A stretch of DNA of 10,562 bases from Spirochaetaceae bacterium (lineage in GTDB: Bacteria > Spirochaetota > Spirochaetia > SZUA-6 > RPPD01). The stretch lies in the NCBI GenBank assembly GCA_003818675.1, contig RPPD01000031.1:1-10562 (forward strand), in the 5' to 3' direction. Every line of letters starts with the position of its first letter. Position 1 is the first letter of the stretch. This document shows positions 1 through 6,620 of this stretch, piece by piece. Below the pieces are notes generated by a model. The model had not been told where the DNA came from, did no database searches, and saw only the letters and a list, made by a program, of their open reading frames with translations. Position numbers and translations under genes: made by a program.

Positions 1-759
1 GAGCTGGTCATTATGGATGCGATGGCAGGCAGGATTTTACACAGGATAAAGCTGGATTCTGCCTCAAGCCACGTGCTTGGCCGCAGAGTTGTACCGGCTG
101 GAGAGCTTATCCTTTTGCCAACAGATTCAAGCATCAGGATGCTTGATGGCAAAAGCGGCTTGCTTGTAAAAGAGATCCCAATCCAGGGCCCGATCCTGAT
201 GACTCCTGCCATGTTTAAGGGCTTTGCAGTTACAGTCAATCCCATAGGCAGTGTTGTATTTGTGAATCTGCAAACAGGAAAACCGGACTCTTTCACCATA
301 CAGACAACAGCCTCTGATCCTGTTGCGCTTTCAATAACACTTGCAGGTGCAAGGGGATATTTTGCTGACAAGAAAAACAATGTTATCTGCGTTGATCTTG
401 AGGCTAAACGTATTGTCTGGGAACGAAAGATTGACGCGCCTGGTTTTTCTAATCAGAATCTGTTGGTTGGGAATGCTGGCGTCTATGTCTATGCAGGAAG
501 CAAAGTATTCGGTTTTGCCCATAACGGGAATCCTCTTTTTACAATTGACAATGTCTCTGCAGCTCCAGCTTACATGCAGGGAAAACTCGTTGTAACCAGG
601 ACGGACGGTAATGTTCAGCTTGTCAATGAACAAAATGGCGCAGTACTCTGGTCTCTGGCGCTAAAGAACCCTGTTTCCGCCCGTCCTCTGGTGGCCAGGG
701 GCGTCATTGTAGCAGGGACCCAGACAGGGGAAATCATCTTCCTGAAACCAGCGTTATAA
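1..759 (+). CDS. PQQ/WD-like beta-propeller protein, 3' part only
   Basis: The frame is open from the first base: the codons before the first ATG at 13 read E-L-V-I and continue the beta-strand pattern of the protein, so the true start lies upstream of the window and the ATG at 13 is internal. The visible 252 residues are a run of short beta-strands in the blade pattern of PQQ-like or quinoprotein-like propellers: a hydrophobic strand, then a D/N-x-x-x-G-turn and another strand. Examples are VDLEAKRIVWE, VNEQNGAVLWSLAL and the closing strand GEIIFLKPAL. No cysteines or catalytic residues stand out, so a scaffold or binding role is more likely than an enzyme. The fold class resembles BamB, the outer-membrane assembly lipoprotein, but the N-terminus that would show a lipobox or signal peptide is missing, so BamB is only one possibility. 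A hairpin terminator follows directly, so this is probably the last gene of an upstream operon. Confidence 0.75.
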   Translation, partial: ELVIMDAMAGRILHRIKLDSASSHVLGRRVVPAGELILLPTDSSIRMLDGKSGLLVKEIPIQGPILMTPAMFKGFAVTVNPIGSVVFVNLQTGKPDSFTIQTTASDPVALSITLAGARGYFADKKNNVICVDLEAKRIVWERKIDAPGFSNQNLLVGNAGVYVYAGSKVFGFAHNGNPLFTIDNVSAAPAYMQGKLVVTRTDGNVQLVNEQNGAVLWSLALKNPVSARPLVARGVIVAGTQTGEIIFLKPAL

Positions 760-764
760 ACTCC

Positions 765-803
765 GGGGTATCCCAGGGATACCCCCTGTTCCCTTGTTTT
801 CAT
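765..803 (+). terminator. Hairpin terminator after the propeller gene
   Basis: A perfect 10-base inverted repeat, GGGGTATCCC (765-774) and GGGATACCCC (776-785), is separated by one A. As RNA the inner bases would open to give about an 8-bp G/C-rich stem with a 5-base loop. The bases after it are T-rich but interrupted (CTGTTCCCTTGTTTT). It starts 5 bases after the stop codon of the propeller gene and precedes rpe, as expected for an intrinsic terminator with an imperfect U-tract. Confidence 0.6.
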
Positions 804-840
804 CTTCTCATTATGGTAGTGTCTCTGTGAGGTTATTCTT

Positions 841-1503
841 ATGAACAAGGTATTAATAGCTCCATCCCTGTTGTCATCGGATTTTTCCAATATAAAGGAT
901 GGCATTTCCAGAATAGAAGCTGCAGGCGGGGACTGGGTCCACTTTGACGTGATGGATGGACATTTTGTCCCCAACATCACTTTTGGCCCCAAAATGGTGG
1001 CTGACTGCAGACCGCTTTCGAAGCTTGTCTATGATGTGCATCTAATGATTTCAAATCCAGGTGATTTTATAGACGGGTTTGCCAAAGCTGGCGCGGATTA
1101 TATCACAGTCCATTTGGAAGCTGGTGTGCATATTCACAGGCTGCTGGAAAAAATACGCGGTCTGGGCAAAAAGGCCGGTATAAGCATTGTACCTTCAACC
1201 CCAGCCTCGCTTCTTGTCGAAGTACTTTCCATGGTAGACCTTGTGCTTGTCATGTCTGTAAATCCTGGCTTTGGAGGCCAGGCATTCATTCCCGCTTCAC
1301 TGGACAAGCTTGAATACCTCAAAGAAAAAAAAGAGGAAAGGGGATATAATTATCACATAGAGGTAGACGGAGGGGTCAACGGAGATACATACAAATCCAT
1401 TATTCAGGCTGGAGCTGATGTCCTGGTCATGGGTTCTGCATTCTTCGGATCAAAGGACCCCAAAAAGGACCTCCAGGCAATCAGGAGCTGTGCAGTCAAA
1501 TAA
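841..1503 (+). CDS. rpe: Ribulose-phosphate 3-epimerase
   Basis: This 220-aa protein is full length for the family and interconverts D-ribulose 5-phosphate and D-xylulose 5-phosphate in the cytoplasm (pentose phosphate pathway). The family signature is clear. It opens with IAPSLLSSDF. The metal ligands His34 and Asp36 lie in VHFDVMDGHFVPN, His67 lies in DVHLM, and Asp176 lies in EVDGGVN. Asp36 and Asp176 are the expected acid/base pair. The phosphate-binding loop VNPGFGGQ is at 140-147, and the second phosphate-site segment VMGSAFFG is at 196-203. All key residues are present in a (beta/alpha)8 layout. The ATG at 841 has a weak GAGG about nine bases upstream and places the first beta-strand where the family has it. 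It follows a terminator, so it probably has its own promoter, though I see no convincing -35/-10 pair. The next gene starts 62 bases downstream and could be cotranscribed. Confidence 0.97.
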   Translation: MNKVLIAPSLLSSDFSNIKDGISRIEAAGGDWVHFDVMDGHFVPNITFGPKMVADCRPLSKLVYDVHLMISNPGDFIDGFAKAGADYITVHLEAGVHIHRLLEKIRGLGKKAGISIVPSTPASLLVEVLSMVDLVLVMSVNPGFGGQAFIPASLDKLEYLKEKKEERGYNYHIEVDGGVNGDTYKSIIQAGADVLVMGSAFFGSKDPKKDLQAIRSCAVK

Positions 1504-1565
1504 CGGAAAAACAATACAGTTTGGCCCTTGAAAGGTCGAAAAAAAGAACAGGGGTAGAGGTTTTT

Positions 1566-2531
1566 ATGAAATTTCGTATTTTCTTCTCTGTCATGCTCTT
1601 TTTCCAGGCTTTTTTCCTGTTTGCAGGAAATATTGATGCCGATCGCCTTCTTTCTGAGGGGCTTGATTTGTTCCAGACTTCAAGGTATTCAGAGGCTGTT
1701 GGGAAGTTCAATCTTATAATCCAGAGTCCAGCTCTTGTTGACTACCACAGTGTGGCCTATTTCATGCTCGCAAAATCATACCTTGGCATGAACAAGCTCA
1801 AGGAAGCCTCGGACTATCTTGAGTATTTTTTGAAGAACTACAAGGACCATATCTATTTTTCAGAGGCCTATTACCTCAAGGCCCGCCTCCTTTTCCAGCA
1901 GGGTGATGTGGAAAACTCCATCATGCTTTCCGAGGATTTCCTTAACAAATACCCTGGATCGCCCTTTGTCCCCAATACCTATTTTCTGATTGGCGAATGC
2001 CTTTTTGCCAAGGGCAAATTTGATGAAGCACTCAAGTTCTACAGAACTGTCATGGAAAAATATCCTGCCAGTGCAAAGGTAGAAGCTGCGCAGTACCGTG
2101 CCTCCCTTGTAGGATTCAGGAAGCGCGAAGTGGAACTCCTGAAGCTTTTGAAATGGAGTTACGAAGATTCACTTGTCTCAATAGAGGAATATCAGCGCCG
2201 TGAACAAACCTATGAGCAGGCCATCGCTGCCTACCAGTCAAAAATATCCGGAACAGGTGGCACTGGTACACCCCAGGTAAACGACCTCCAGCTAAAGCTC
2301 GCGGAAAAAGAAATTGAACTGGAAAAGCTTAAAACCCAGGCTGCTGAGCTTGCCACTGAGAACGCAAGACTCAAGGGTGAGCCCGTCACAGACCAGACCG
2401 GAACAATATTGCCCGCGGATATTTCCGAGGAACTCAGGAAAAAGATGGAAATGCTTGAAGTAAAGGAAAAAGCCCTTGAAGTCAAGGAACAGTATCTGAA
2501 ATGGCTTGAAACATATCTGGAGGGCGAGTGA
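1566..2531 (+). CDS. Exported TPR and coiled-coil protein (CpoB/BamD-like architecture)
   Basis: I start this gene at ATG 1566, not at the upstream in-frame TTG (1521): AGAGG sits five bases before 1566, and starting there gives a clean signal peptide (MKFR, then a Phe/Leu-rich core, ending near FLFAG at 17-21). There is no lipobox Cys, so a soluble periplasmic protein of 321 aa is expected. Residues 25-180 hold about four TPR-like helical pairs, for example around 26-56, 62-92, 98-129 and 135-168, with hallmarks such as AYYLKARLLFQQGD and the repeated KYP ending. This resembles the TPR arrays of YbgF/CpoB and BamD. A Gly-rich linker (229-235) separates them from coiled-coil segments at about 238-270 and 286-316, rich in Glu, Lys and Leu. 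This is unlike CpoB, whose coiled coil is N-terminal, so orthology should not be assumed. The stop overlaps the next start, implying coupled expression of the two exported proteins. Confidence 0.88.
   Translation: MKFRIFFSVMLFFQAFFLFAGNIDADRLLSEGLDLFQTSRYSEAVGKFNLIIQSPALVDYHSVAYFMLAKSYLGMNKLKEASDYLEYFLKNYKDHIYFSEAYYLKARLLFQQGDVENSIMLSEDFLNKYPGSPFVPNTYFLIGECLFAKGKFDEALKFYRTVMEKYPASAKVEAAQYRASLVGFRKREVELLKLLKWSYEDSLVSIEEYQRREQTYEQAIAAYQSKISGTGGTGTPQVNDLQLKLAEKEIELEKLKTQAAELATENARLKGEPVTDQTGTILPADISEELRKKMEMLEVKEKALEVKEQYLKWLETYLEGE
2519..2524 (+). promoter_or_regulatory. Shine-Dalgarno deciding the ATG 2531 start
   Basis: GGAGGG lies inside the last codons of the TPR/coiled-coil gene. It is six bases before ATG 2531 but only three before the alternative GTG 2528. 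The spacing favours ATG 2531, whose A is the last base of the upstream TGA. Confidence 0.6.
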
Positions 2532-3643
2532 TGAGGCGTTTCCTTTTACCGCTCTTGCTTCTTGCTGTTTTTATTTTCCCTCTTGGTTCACTTGAGAAAA
2601 CTCAAGGAAACCTCAAGATTGTGCTGCATGAGAAAACAGGAAAATTTTCACTCTATTCAGCCCTGGGGGAATCGGGAAAGGAACTTTTCCCTTTGCTTGT
2701 TTCAAATGATCCGCGTACTACATCACTGTCTGTTGTAGTAAACAACACTATATATGTAATGGGCGAGAGCGGACAATTTCGTCAGACAGTAGAGGACCTT
2801 CCAACAGGAGCCAGATATGTCTGGCTTTCTCCGGCGCTCAAGGTCACACAGGAGTTTACTTTCCTTAAAGCTGGTGAGACCCCGCTTACAGAGGGGATTT
2901 CTGTTAAAATCAATGTTGAAAACCGCTCAGAACGGCCAGCCAGCATTGGCATTCGCTTTCTGTTTGATACATATCTTGGTGAAAAAACAGCGACTCATTT
3001 CATGACTGACCGTGAATCCCTCGTCGCAATGGAAAAAACAGTCATGGCTGCGGACATGGGAGCATTCTGGATCTCGCCCTTGATAGGCGCAGGCAAGGGT
3101 GATGGTTTCATCGTGCTCACATCGGGCGGGGACATCACTGTTCCGGACTCCGTTGTCTTTGCAAACTGGAAACGGTTGAAGGATGCAAGCTGGGATTATC
3201 GTGGTATTTCCACAAGGGATTTCAGCTATTATCCATATTCATTCAATGATTCGGCTGTCTGCCAGTACTACAATCCGGCAAGCATTGCCAAGGGTGCAAC
3301 CAGGACAGTGGTCGTGGTAATGGGCAACTCCAGCACCTTCCAGACACAGAAGGGCACAATTGTAGCCTCCATACAGACTACGGACCAGGTACGGACCGCA
3401 AGGTCGCAGGACAGAACAAGTGTTGCCGAGAGTGCGTCGGATGTCACAGGCTCAAGTCTTGGCGCCATACTAAAATCCTTCACACGCGGCAATTACGACC
3501 TGGTCAAGGAAGAAGTAGCCTATATCAACGAGCTCGTACGCAATATAAACGAACGCATTGCGGCCGGGAAACCAGTCAGCAATGAGGATCTCGCCACGCT
3601 CAGGGCAATGCTCCAGGAGATAGAAACCCGCGCCATCAGGTGA
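2531..3643 (+). CDS. Exported protein of unknown family, beta-rich with helical tail
   Basis: This is a 370-aa protein starting at ATG 2531, one base inside the upstream stop (TGATG). The N-terminus is a typical signal peptide: MRR, a Leu-rich core at 4-17 and a small-residue end near PLGS (17-20). No Cys follows, so periplasmic or surface release is more likely than lipidation. Residues 25-270 are dense in beta-strands (for example LSVVVNNTIYVM, ISVKINVENR, ATRTVVVVMG) and look like beta-sandwich domains. A low-complexity Thr/Ser/Arg linker covers about 273-308. The tail (309-370) is helical and charged, with AYINELVRNINERI and ATLRAMLQEIETRA, and could pair with the coiled coil of its upstream partner. 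I do not recognise the family and see no catalytic motif. The overlap with the preceding exported TPR gene suggests the two products work together, perhaps in the envelope; this is inference. Confidence 0.85.
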   Translation: MRRFLLPLLLLAVFIFPLGSLEKTQGNLKIVLHEKTGKFSLYSALGESGKELFPLLVSNDPRTTSLSVVVNNTIYVMGESGQFRQTVEDLPTGARYVWLSPALKVTQEFTFLKAGETPLTEGISVKINVENRSERPASIGIRFLFDTYLGEKTATHFMTDRESLVAMEKTVMAADMGAFWISPLIGAGKGDGFIVLTSGGDITVPDSVVFANWKRLKDASWDYRGISTRDFSYYPYSFNDSAVCQYYNPASIAKGATRTVVVVMGNSSTFQTQKGTIVASIQTTDQVRTARSQDRTSVAESASDVTGSSLGAILKSFTRGNYDLVKEEVAYINELVRNINERIAAGKPVSNEDLATLRAMLQEIETRAIR

Positions 3644-3649
3644 AGACGT

Positions 3650-3701
3650 GGAGAATTAAAAAAATCAATTTCTTATATTTCAATTGTTTTTTTAATTCTC
3701 C
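3650..3701 (+). terminator. Long A/T-tract hairpin, candidate (bidirectional) terminator
   Basis: The arms GGAGAATTAAAAAAA (3650-3664) and TTTTTTTAATTCTCC (3687-3701) are perfect 15-base inverse complements. Inside them CAATT (3666-3670) pairs with AATTG (3682-3686), leaving one bulged T and an 11-base loop. The arrangement A7, small hairpin, T7 resembles a bidirectional intrinsic terminator. However, the inner stem before the T-tract is weak and A/T-rich, so a processing or stability hairpin is an alternative. It begins six bases after the stop of the exported unknown-family gene. Confidence 0.5.
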
Positions 3702-3705
3702 ATAA

Positions 3706-3728
3706 GTACGGTTCTGCAAGAAACGTAC
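3706..3728. promoter_or_regulatory. Dyad just upstream of the -35 element, operator-like
   Basis: The arms GTACGGTTCT (3706-3715) and AGAAACGTAC (3719-3728) are complementary at nine of ten positions around the centre GCA. The dyad ends three bases before the candidate -35 at 3732, a usual place for an activator site. As RNA it could equally be a hairpin. The role is inferred from symmetry and position only. Confidence 0.35.
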
Positions 3729-3731
3729 GTC

Positions 3732-3760
3732 TTGTCTGAAGACCGCATTAATATTATAAA
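3732..3760 (+). promoter_or_regulatory. Candidate sigma70-type promoter for the TPR membrane gene
   Basis: TTGTCT (3732-3737) and TATAAA (3755-3760) are separated by 17 bases and match the consensus hexamers at four and five of six positions. Transcription would start near 3767, about 43 bases before ATG 3810. A small dyad AAGAG (3759-3763)/CTCTT (3768-3772) straddles the predicted start. An SD-like AGAGGGA (3798-3804) follows five bases before the ATG. Confidence 0.45.
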
Positions 3761-3809
3761 GAGATGACTCTTCAGCAGTACTTACTCAAATAGAAAAAGA
3801 GGGACTGTC

Positions 3810-4919
3810 ATGGCTCGCAAGAATCTGGGAGAAGCAAAGCAGCTCTTTCAGAAACGAAAATACCAGGATGTGATCCGGATCCTGGAACCCCAGGTCTTTG
3901 CCTTCAGGGACAGCTTTCCCTTTTATTATCTCCTTGGACTTTCTTGTTTTTTCCAGCAGGACAAAAGCGGTGCTTATTCCTATCTGCACCGTGCAAATCA
4001 ACTGGATGAAAACAACATAAATATTTTGCTTGGCCTCGCAGTAATACACTTAAGAAGGCGAAACCAGGACGAAGCACTGAAAATATGGCTGAAGATAAAA
4101 GACATGGATCCGCAGAATAAAACTGCAGCCAGGGGCCTTGAGCTCCTGCGTCGAGGTTTGGATGATGCGGGCCTGGATGAGCTTTTTTCAACAGAGAAAG
4201 TGCGATCGATCTATCCACCTGAAGCCTTCAGGTTTCCCCTGGTCCCTGTACTTTCGGGTGCAGTGGTCTGTGCAATTGCAGTACTTCTTGTTTTTTTTAT
4301 TCCAGCGCTGATTTCAATGCTAAATCCACTGATACTTCCTGAAATACCTGAAGGCCGCAAGGACGTGGAGAGCGTACAGGTTCCTTCTGGCACTGCCTAT
4401 GTTGAATCCGCGGGGCAGGAGAGAATAACATTCACCGAATATGAAGCGCAGGCAGTGTTTGACGAGGCCAAGCGGTTATTCCTGGAATACAGGGACAACC
4501 GGGGAGTTGTACAGTGCAACAGGCTGATCAACTCCAATGCATCACGTACCCTCAAGGAGTTCGCCAGGAGACTCAAGAGTGTCGCACGAACTCCTGGGTT
4601 CAAGGATTTTCTCAATTTCCCTGACAATTACACATATGAAGAAGTTGTGGATTCGCCTTATCTGTATGACGGTTGCTTTGTGATTTGGAGGGGCACTGTT
4701 GCGAATCTCCAGATCAGAACAATGGAGATTGGTTTTCAGTTTTTAAAGGGTTCATGGGACAACAAGGTTTTTGACGGGAACATCCCTGTTATATTCCATG
4801 AGGCGACAAAACTTGAGAATGACTATTACATAGAACTTCTGGGAAAAGTGGTAACGAGTGGGAATTCATTCTCTCTTGAGGGAGTGTTGCAGCGCAGGAT
4901 TATTCCAGATAGTCCATAG
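3810..4919 (+). CDS. Membrane-anchored TPR protein with C-terminal beta domain
   Basis: The 369-aa protein has three regions. Residues 3-112 form about three TPR units: GEAKQLFQKRKYQDVIRILEP, then FYYLLGLSCFFQQDKSGAYSYL, then INILLGLAVIHLRRRNQDEAL. One strongly hydrophobic segment at about 144-173 is the only membrane helix. Residues 174-369 lie on the other side of the membrane: a helical stretch at 210-262, then a beta-rich end (about 283-366) with the feel of an OB-like or small barrel fold, VIWRGTVANLQI and IELLGKVV. There is no N-terminal signal peptide, so the TPR part should be cytoplasmic and the C-terminal part periplasmic: a bridge between cytoplasmic partners and the envelope. The start ATG 3810 is supported by AGAGGGA five bases upstream and by the TPR beginning immediately. 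The gene has its own candidate promoter and is followed by dtd after 28 bases. I do not recognise a named family beyond TPR. Confidence 0.85.
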   Translation: MARKNLGEAKQLFQKRKYQDVIRILEPQVFAFRDSFPFYYLLGLSCFFQQDKSGAYSYLHRANQLDENNINILLGLAVIHLRRRNQDEALKIWLKIKDMDPQNKTAARGLELLRRGLDDAGLDELFSTEKVRSIYPPEAFRFPLVPVLSGAVVCAIAVLLVFFIPALISMLNPLILPEIPEGRKDVESVQVPSGTAYVESAGQERITFTEYEAQAVFDEAKRLFLEYRDNRGVVQCNRLINSNASRTLKEFARRLKSVARTPGFKDFLNFPDNYTYEEVVDSPYLYDGCFVIWRGTVANLQIRTMEIGFQFLKGSWDNKVFDGNIPVIFHEATKLENDYYIELLGKVVTSGNSFSLEGVLQRRIIPDSP

Positions 4920-4947
4920 AAGAGTGCACAGGAAGGGCCATAGAAAA

Positions 4948-5397
4948 ATGCGGGCTGTAGTACAGCGGATACGCGATGGATCGGTCACGGTTGACCACAG
5001 AATCACAGGGGAGATAGAATCGGGTTTGCTTGTCTATCTCGGTGTGGGGGAAGATGATACCGAGGATGATGTTGTCTATATCGCGGAAAAAATAGCACAC
5101 TTGAGAATCTTCCCGGATGATATGGGTGTCATGAACAGGTCGGTTATGGAATCAGGAGGAGGGATTCTCCTCATTTCACAATTTACACTCTATGGAGATA
5201 TCAGGCGCGGACGACGTCCCTCGTACAGCCATGCTGCCAGGCCTGAAACTGCACAGAAGCTCTACATGTCATGTGCAAATGCTGTCCAGGCATTTGGGAT
5301 TCCGGTAAAAACAGGAGTTTTCCAGGCCATGATGGAAGTACGGTCAATAAACGATGGACCAGTTACGATACTGCTTGATTCCAAAAAGAAATTTTAG
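4948..5397 (+). CDS. dtd: D-aminoacyl-tRNA deacylase (DTD)
   Basis: This 149-aa cytoplasmic enzyme hydrolyses D-amino acids (and glycine mischarged on tRNA-Ala) from tRNA, a proofreading step of translation. The family start MRAVVQRI decides for ATG 4948. The in-frame GTG at 4858 would overlap the upstream gene and add an unrelated 30 residues. The hallmark motifs are present: SQFTLYGD (77-84) with the active-site Thr80, GRRPS (88-92), GVFQAMMEV (123-131) and the C-terminal NDGPVT (135-140) carrying the Gly-cisPro pair that excludes L-amino acids. The length is normal for DTD1. AGGAAGGG (4930-4937) lies about ten bases upstream. It follows the TPR membrane gene by 28 bases and precedes a 120-aa hypothetical by 15, so all three are probably one transcript. 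There is no obvious functional link with the neighbours. Confidence 0.96.
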   Translation: MRAVVQRIRDGSVTVDHRITGEIESGLLVYLGVGEDDTEDDVVYIAEKIAHLRIFPDDMGVMNRSVMESGGGILLISQFTLYGDIRRGRRPSYSHAARPETAQKLYMSCANAVQAFGIPVKTGVFQAMMEVRSINDGPVTILLDSKKKF

Positions 5398-5398
5398 G

Positions 5399-5406
5399 CG
5401 GGGGTG
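5399..5406 (+). promoter_or_regulatory. Shine-Dalgarno deciding the ATG 5413 start
   Basis: GGGGGTGA differs by one base from the anti-16S complement GGAGGTGA and places its core eight bases before ATG 5413. The alternatives are GTG 5404, which lies within this motif, and ATG 5416, which would rely on GAAGG (5406-5410). Confidence 0.5.
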
Positions 5407-5412
5407 AAGGAT

Positions 5413-5775
5413 ATGATGAAAGAATTTTCGGATGTCCGCCAGATTCCCGGAGAGGGGAAAAGGAGATGGTTCTGCGATGCGTACTTTGACCTGATTGTCT
5501 GGTATCAGGAGGACGGAAGCATTTCAGGATTTCAGCTCTGCTATGACAAGGGAAAAAAGGAGAGGGCATTGACCTGGTATCGGGATCACGGGTATTCACA
5601 TGACAAGATTGATGGCGGAGATAATCCTGGTTATCAGAAGCGGACACCCATACTGGTGGCGGACGGATTATTTGATTCTTCAGAGATTGCAGAGCGCTTT
5701 AAAATGGAGAGTATCGGAATCGATCCCCAAATCGCCGATTTTGTGCATGGGAAACTCCTCGATTTTCCCAAGTGA
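5413..5775 (+). CDS. Conserved-looking hypothetical protein, 120 aa
   Basis: This is a compact soluble protein with no signal peptide or membrane segment. The sequence is rich in aromatic and charged residues and reads as one small alpha/beta domain: GEGKRRWFCDAYFDLIVWY (14-32), then GFQLCYDKGKKERALTW (39-55), an HGYSHDKID stretch (59-67) and a helical tail after TPILVADGLF (78-87). I have a general recollection of similar small uncharacterised bacterial proteins with the RRWF.D..FDLIVW and GFQLCYDKG blocks, but I know no function. Conserved-looking Asp, His and Trp residues could form a binding site; that is speculation. It follows dtd by 15 bases and probably shares its transcript. A 5-bp hairpin overlaps its stop codon. 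ATG 5413 is preferred on Shine-Dalgarno spacing, but 5416 and 5404 remain possible. Confidence 0.8.
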   Translation: MMKEFSDVRQIPGEGKRRWFCDAYFDLIVWYQEDGSISGFQLCYDKGKKERALTWYRDHGYSHDKIDGGDNPGYQKRTPILVADGLFDSSEIAERFKMESIGIDPQIADFVHGKLLDFPK

Positions 5776-5780
5776 TTGGG
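5767..5780 (+). other. Small hairpin with GTGA loop over a stop codon
   Basis: CCCAA (5767-5771) and TTGGG (5776-5780) pair perfectly around a GTGA loop, which is of the stable GNRA type as RNA. The stop codon TGA of the 120-aa hypothetical lies in the loop. There is no T-run after it, so it does not look like an intrinsic terminator; it might stabilise the 3' end. It may also be chance, since the stem is only five pairs. Confidence 0.3.
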
Positions 5781-5858
5781 CAAGACCTGTGTATGACTGC
5801 GTTGCATTATTTTGGGATGTGATGTAGTGTAACAACCAGGTATCTTATTGGGAAAAAC

Positions 5859-6620
5859 ATGAGAATATTACTGACAAATGACGATGGCATACAAAGTGAA
5901 GGATTGTTGATCCTGGCTGAAAACCTGGTGCGGGAGAAACATGAAGTATGGATGATAGCTCCGGACCAGGAGATGAGTGCAAGCTCGCATTCTGTAACTA
6001 TCAACAGGCCGGTACGAATGAAGAGTGTCGGGAAGCTGAAGTTTACATGTTCCGGAACCCCCGCTGACTGCGTGCTCATAGGGTTGAAGCTTCTGATTGG
6101 ATATCCGGTTGATCTGGTAGTTGCCGGCATTAACAAGGGTCCGAATCTGGGCACTGACATTATTTTTTCAGGAACAGTCGCGGCTGCGAGACAGGCAGCG
6201 CTCATGGGCGTACCAGCAATTGCCGCATCACTTTCAGGCCACAGAAAGACTATGAGCTTTGACGCATCGGCTGAGTATCTTGCCGGAGAAGCAGAACTTC
6301 TGCGAAGCCTCTGGTCCCCGGACCACTTTGTCAATATCAATTTCCCGGAAAAGATCAAAGAACCTTGCGTCACCGCGGTTACCTTTCCATCCCGCAGGAT
6401 TTATAATGAAACCTATTCCACTTTTCGCACGCCGGATGAATGTGTTTATTGTTTTCTTAATGGCGATGACGGACAGTCCCTGCATGAAGAGGGGAGTGAT
6501 TTCTGGACTGTTGGACAGGGGATGGTTTCGCTTTCACCTGTTATAATTCATCCTGAAAACCATGATGTGGAAAAGCATTACCATGCTCTGTATTCTGCGA
6601 AGGGCAAGGCCCAAAAATGA
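5859..6620 (+). CDS. surE: 5'/3'-nucleotidase SurE
   Basis: The 253-aa protein is full length for SurE, a metal-dependent phosphatase that removes phosphate from 5'- and 3'-nucleoside monophosphates and short polyphosphates in the cytoplasm and is linked to stationary-phase survival. The N-terminus MRILLTNDDGI carries the metal ligands Asp8 and Asp9. Ser40, in DQEMSASSHS, and Asn92, in AGINKGPNLGTD, are the other expected ligands. SGTPADCV (66-72) and FSGTVAAA (103-110) are the remaining hallmarks; the usual Tyr before SGTV is Phe here, a mild change. The C-terminal block DFWTVGQGMVSLSP matches the dimerisation end of the family. The ATG at 5859 gives exactly the family N-terminus, with only a weak GGGA upstream. 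An 83-bp gap without an obvious promoter precedes it. The stop overlaps the next start (ATGA), so SurE and the following TPR protein are translationally coupled. Confidence 0.97.
   Translation: MRILLTNDDGIQSEGLLILAENLVREKHEVWMIAPDQEMSASSHSVTINRPVRMKSVGKLKFTCSGTPADCVLIGLKLLIGYPVDLVVAGINKGPNLGTDIIFSGTVAAARQAALMGVPAIAASLSGHRKTMSFDASAEYLAGEAELLRSLWSPDHFVNINFPEKIKEPCVTAVTFPSRRIYNETYSTFRTPDECVYCFLNGDDGQSLHEEGSDFWTVGQGMVSLSPVIIHPENHDVEKHYHALYSAKGKAQK

Noticed and set aside
615..992. Minus-strand open frame of 125 codons across the terminator and rpe start.
   Set aside because: It runs antisense to two well-supported genes and its translation resembles no protein; it is a shadow frame.
1521..1565. 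Upstream TTG start extending the TPR/coiled-coil protein by 15 residues.
   Set aside because: The extension would place charged residues before the signal peptide and lacks a ribosome site, whereas ATG 1566 has AGAGG at good spacing.
4858..4947. Upstream GTG start for dtd adding 30 residues.
   Set aside because: It overlaps the preceding gene, and DTD proteins begin at MRAVVQR or equivalent, which matches ATG 4948.
5807..6373. Minus-strand open frame of 188 codons opposite surE.
   Set aside because: surE on the + strand has all family residues; the opposite frame has no recognisable domain.
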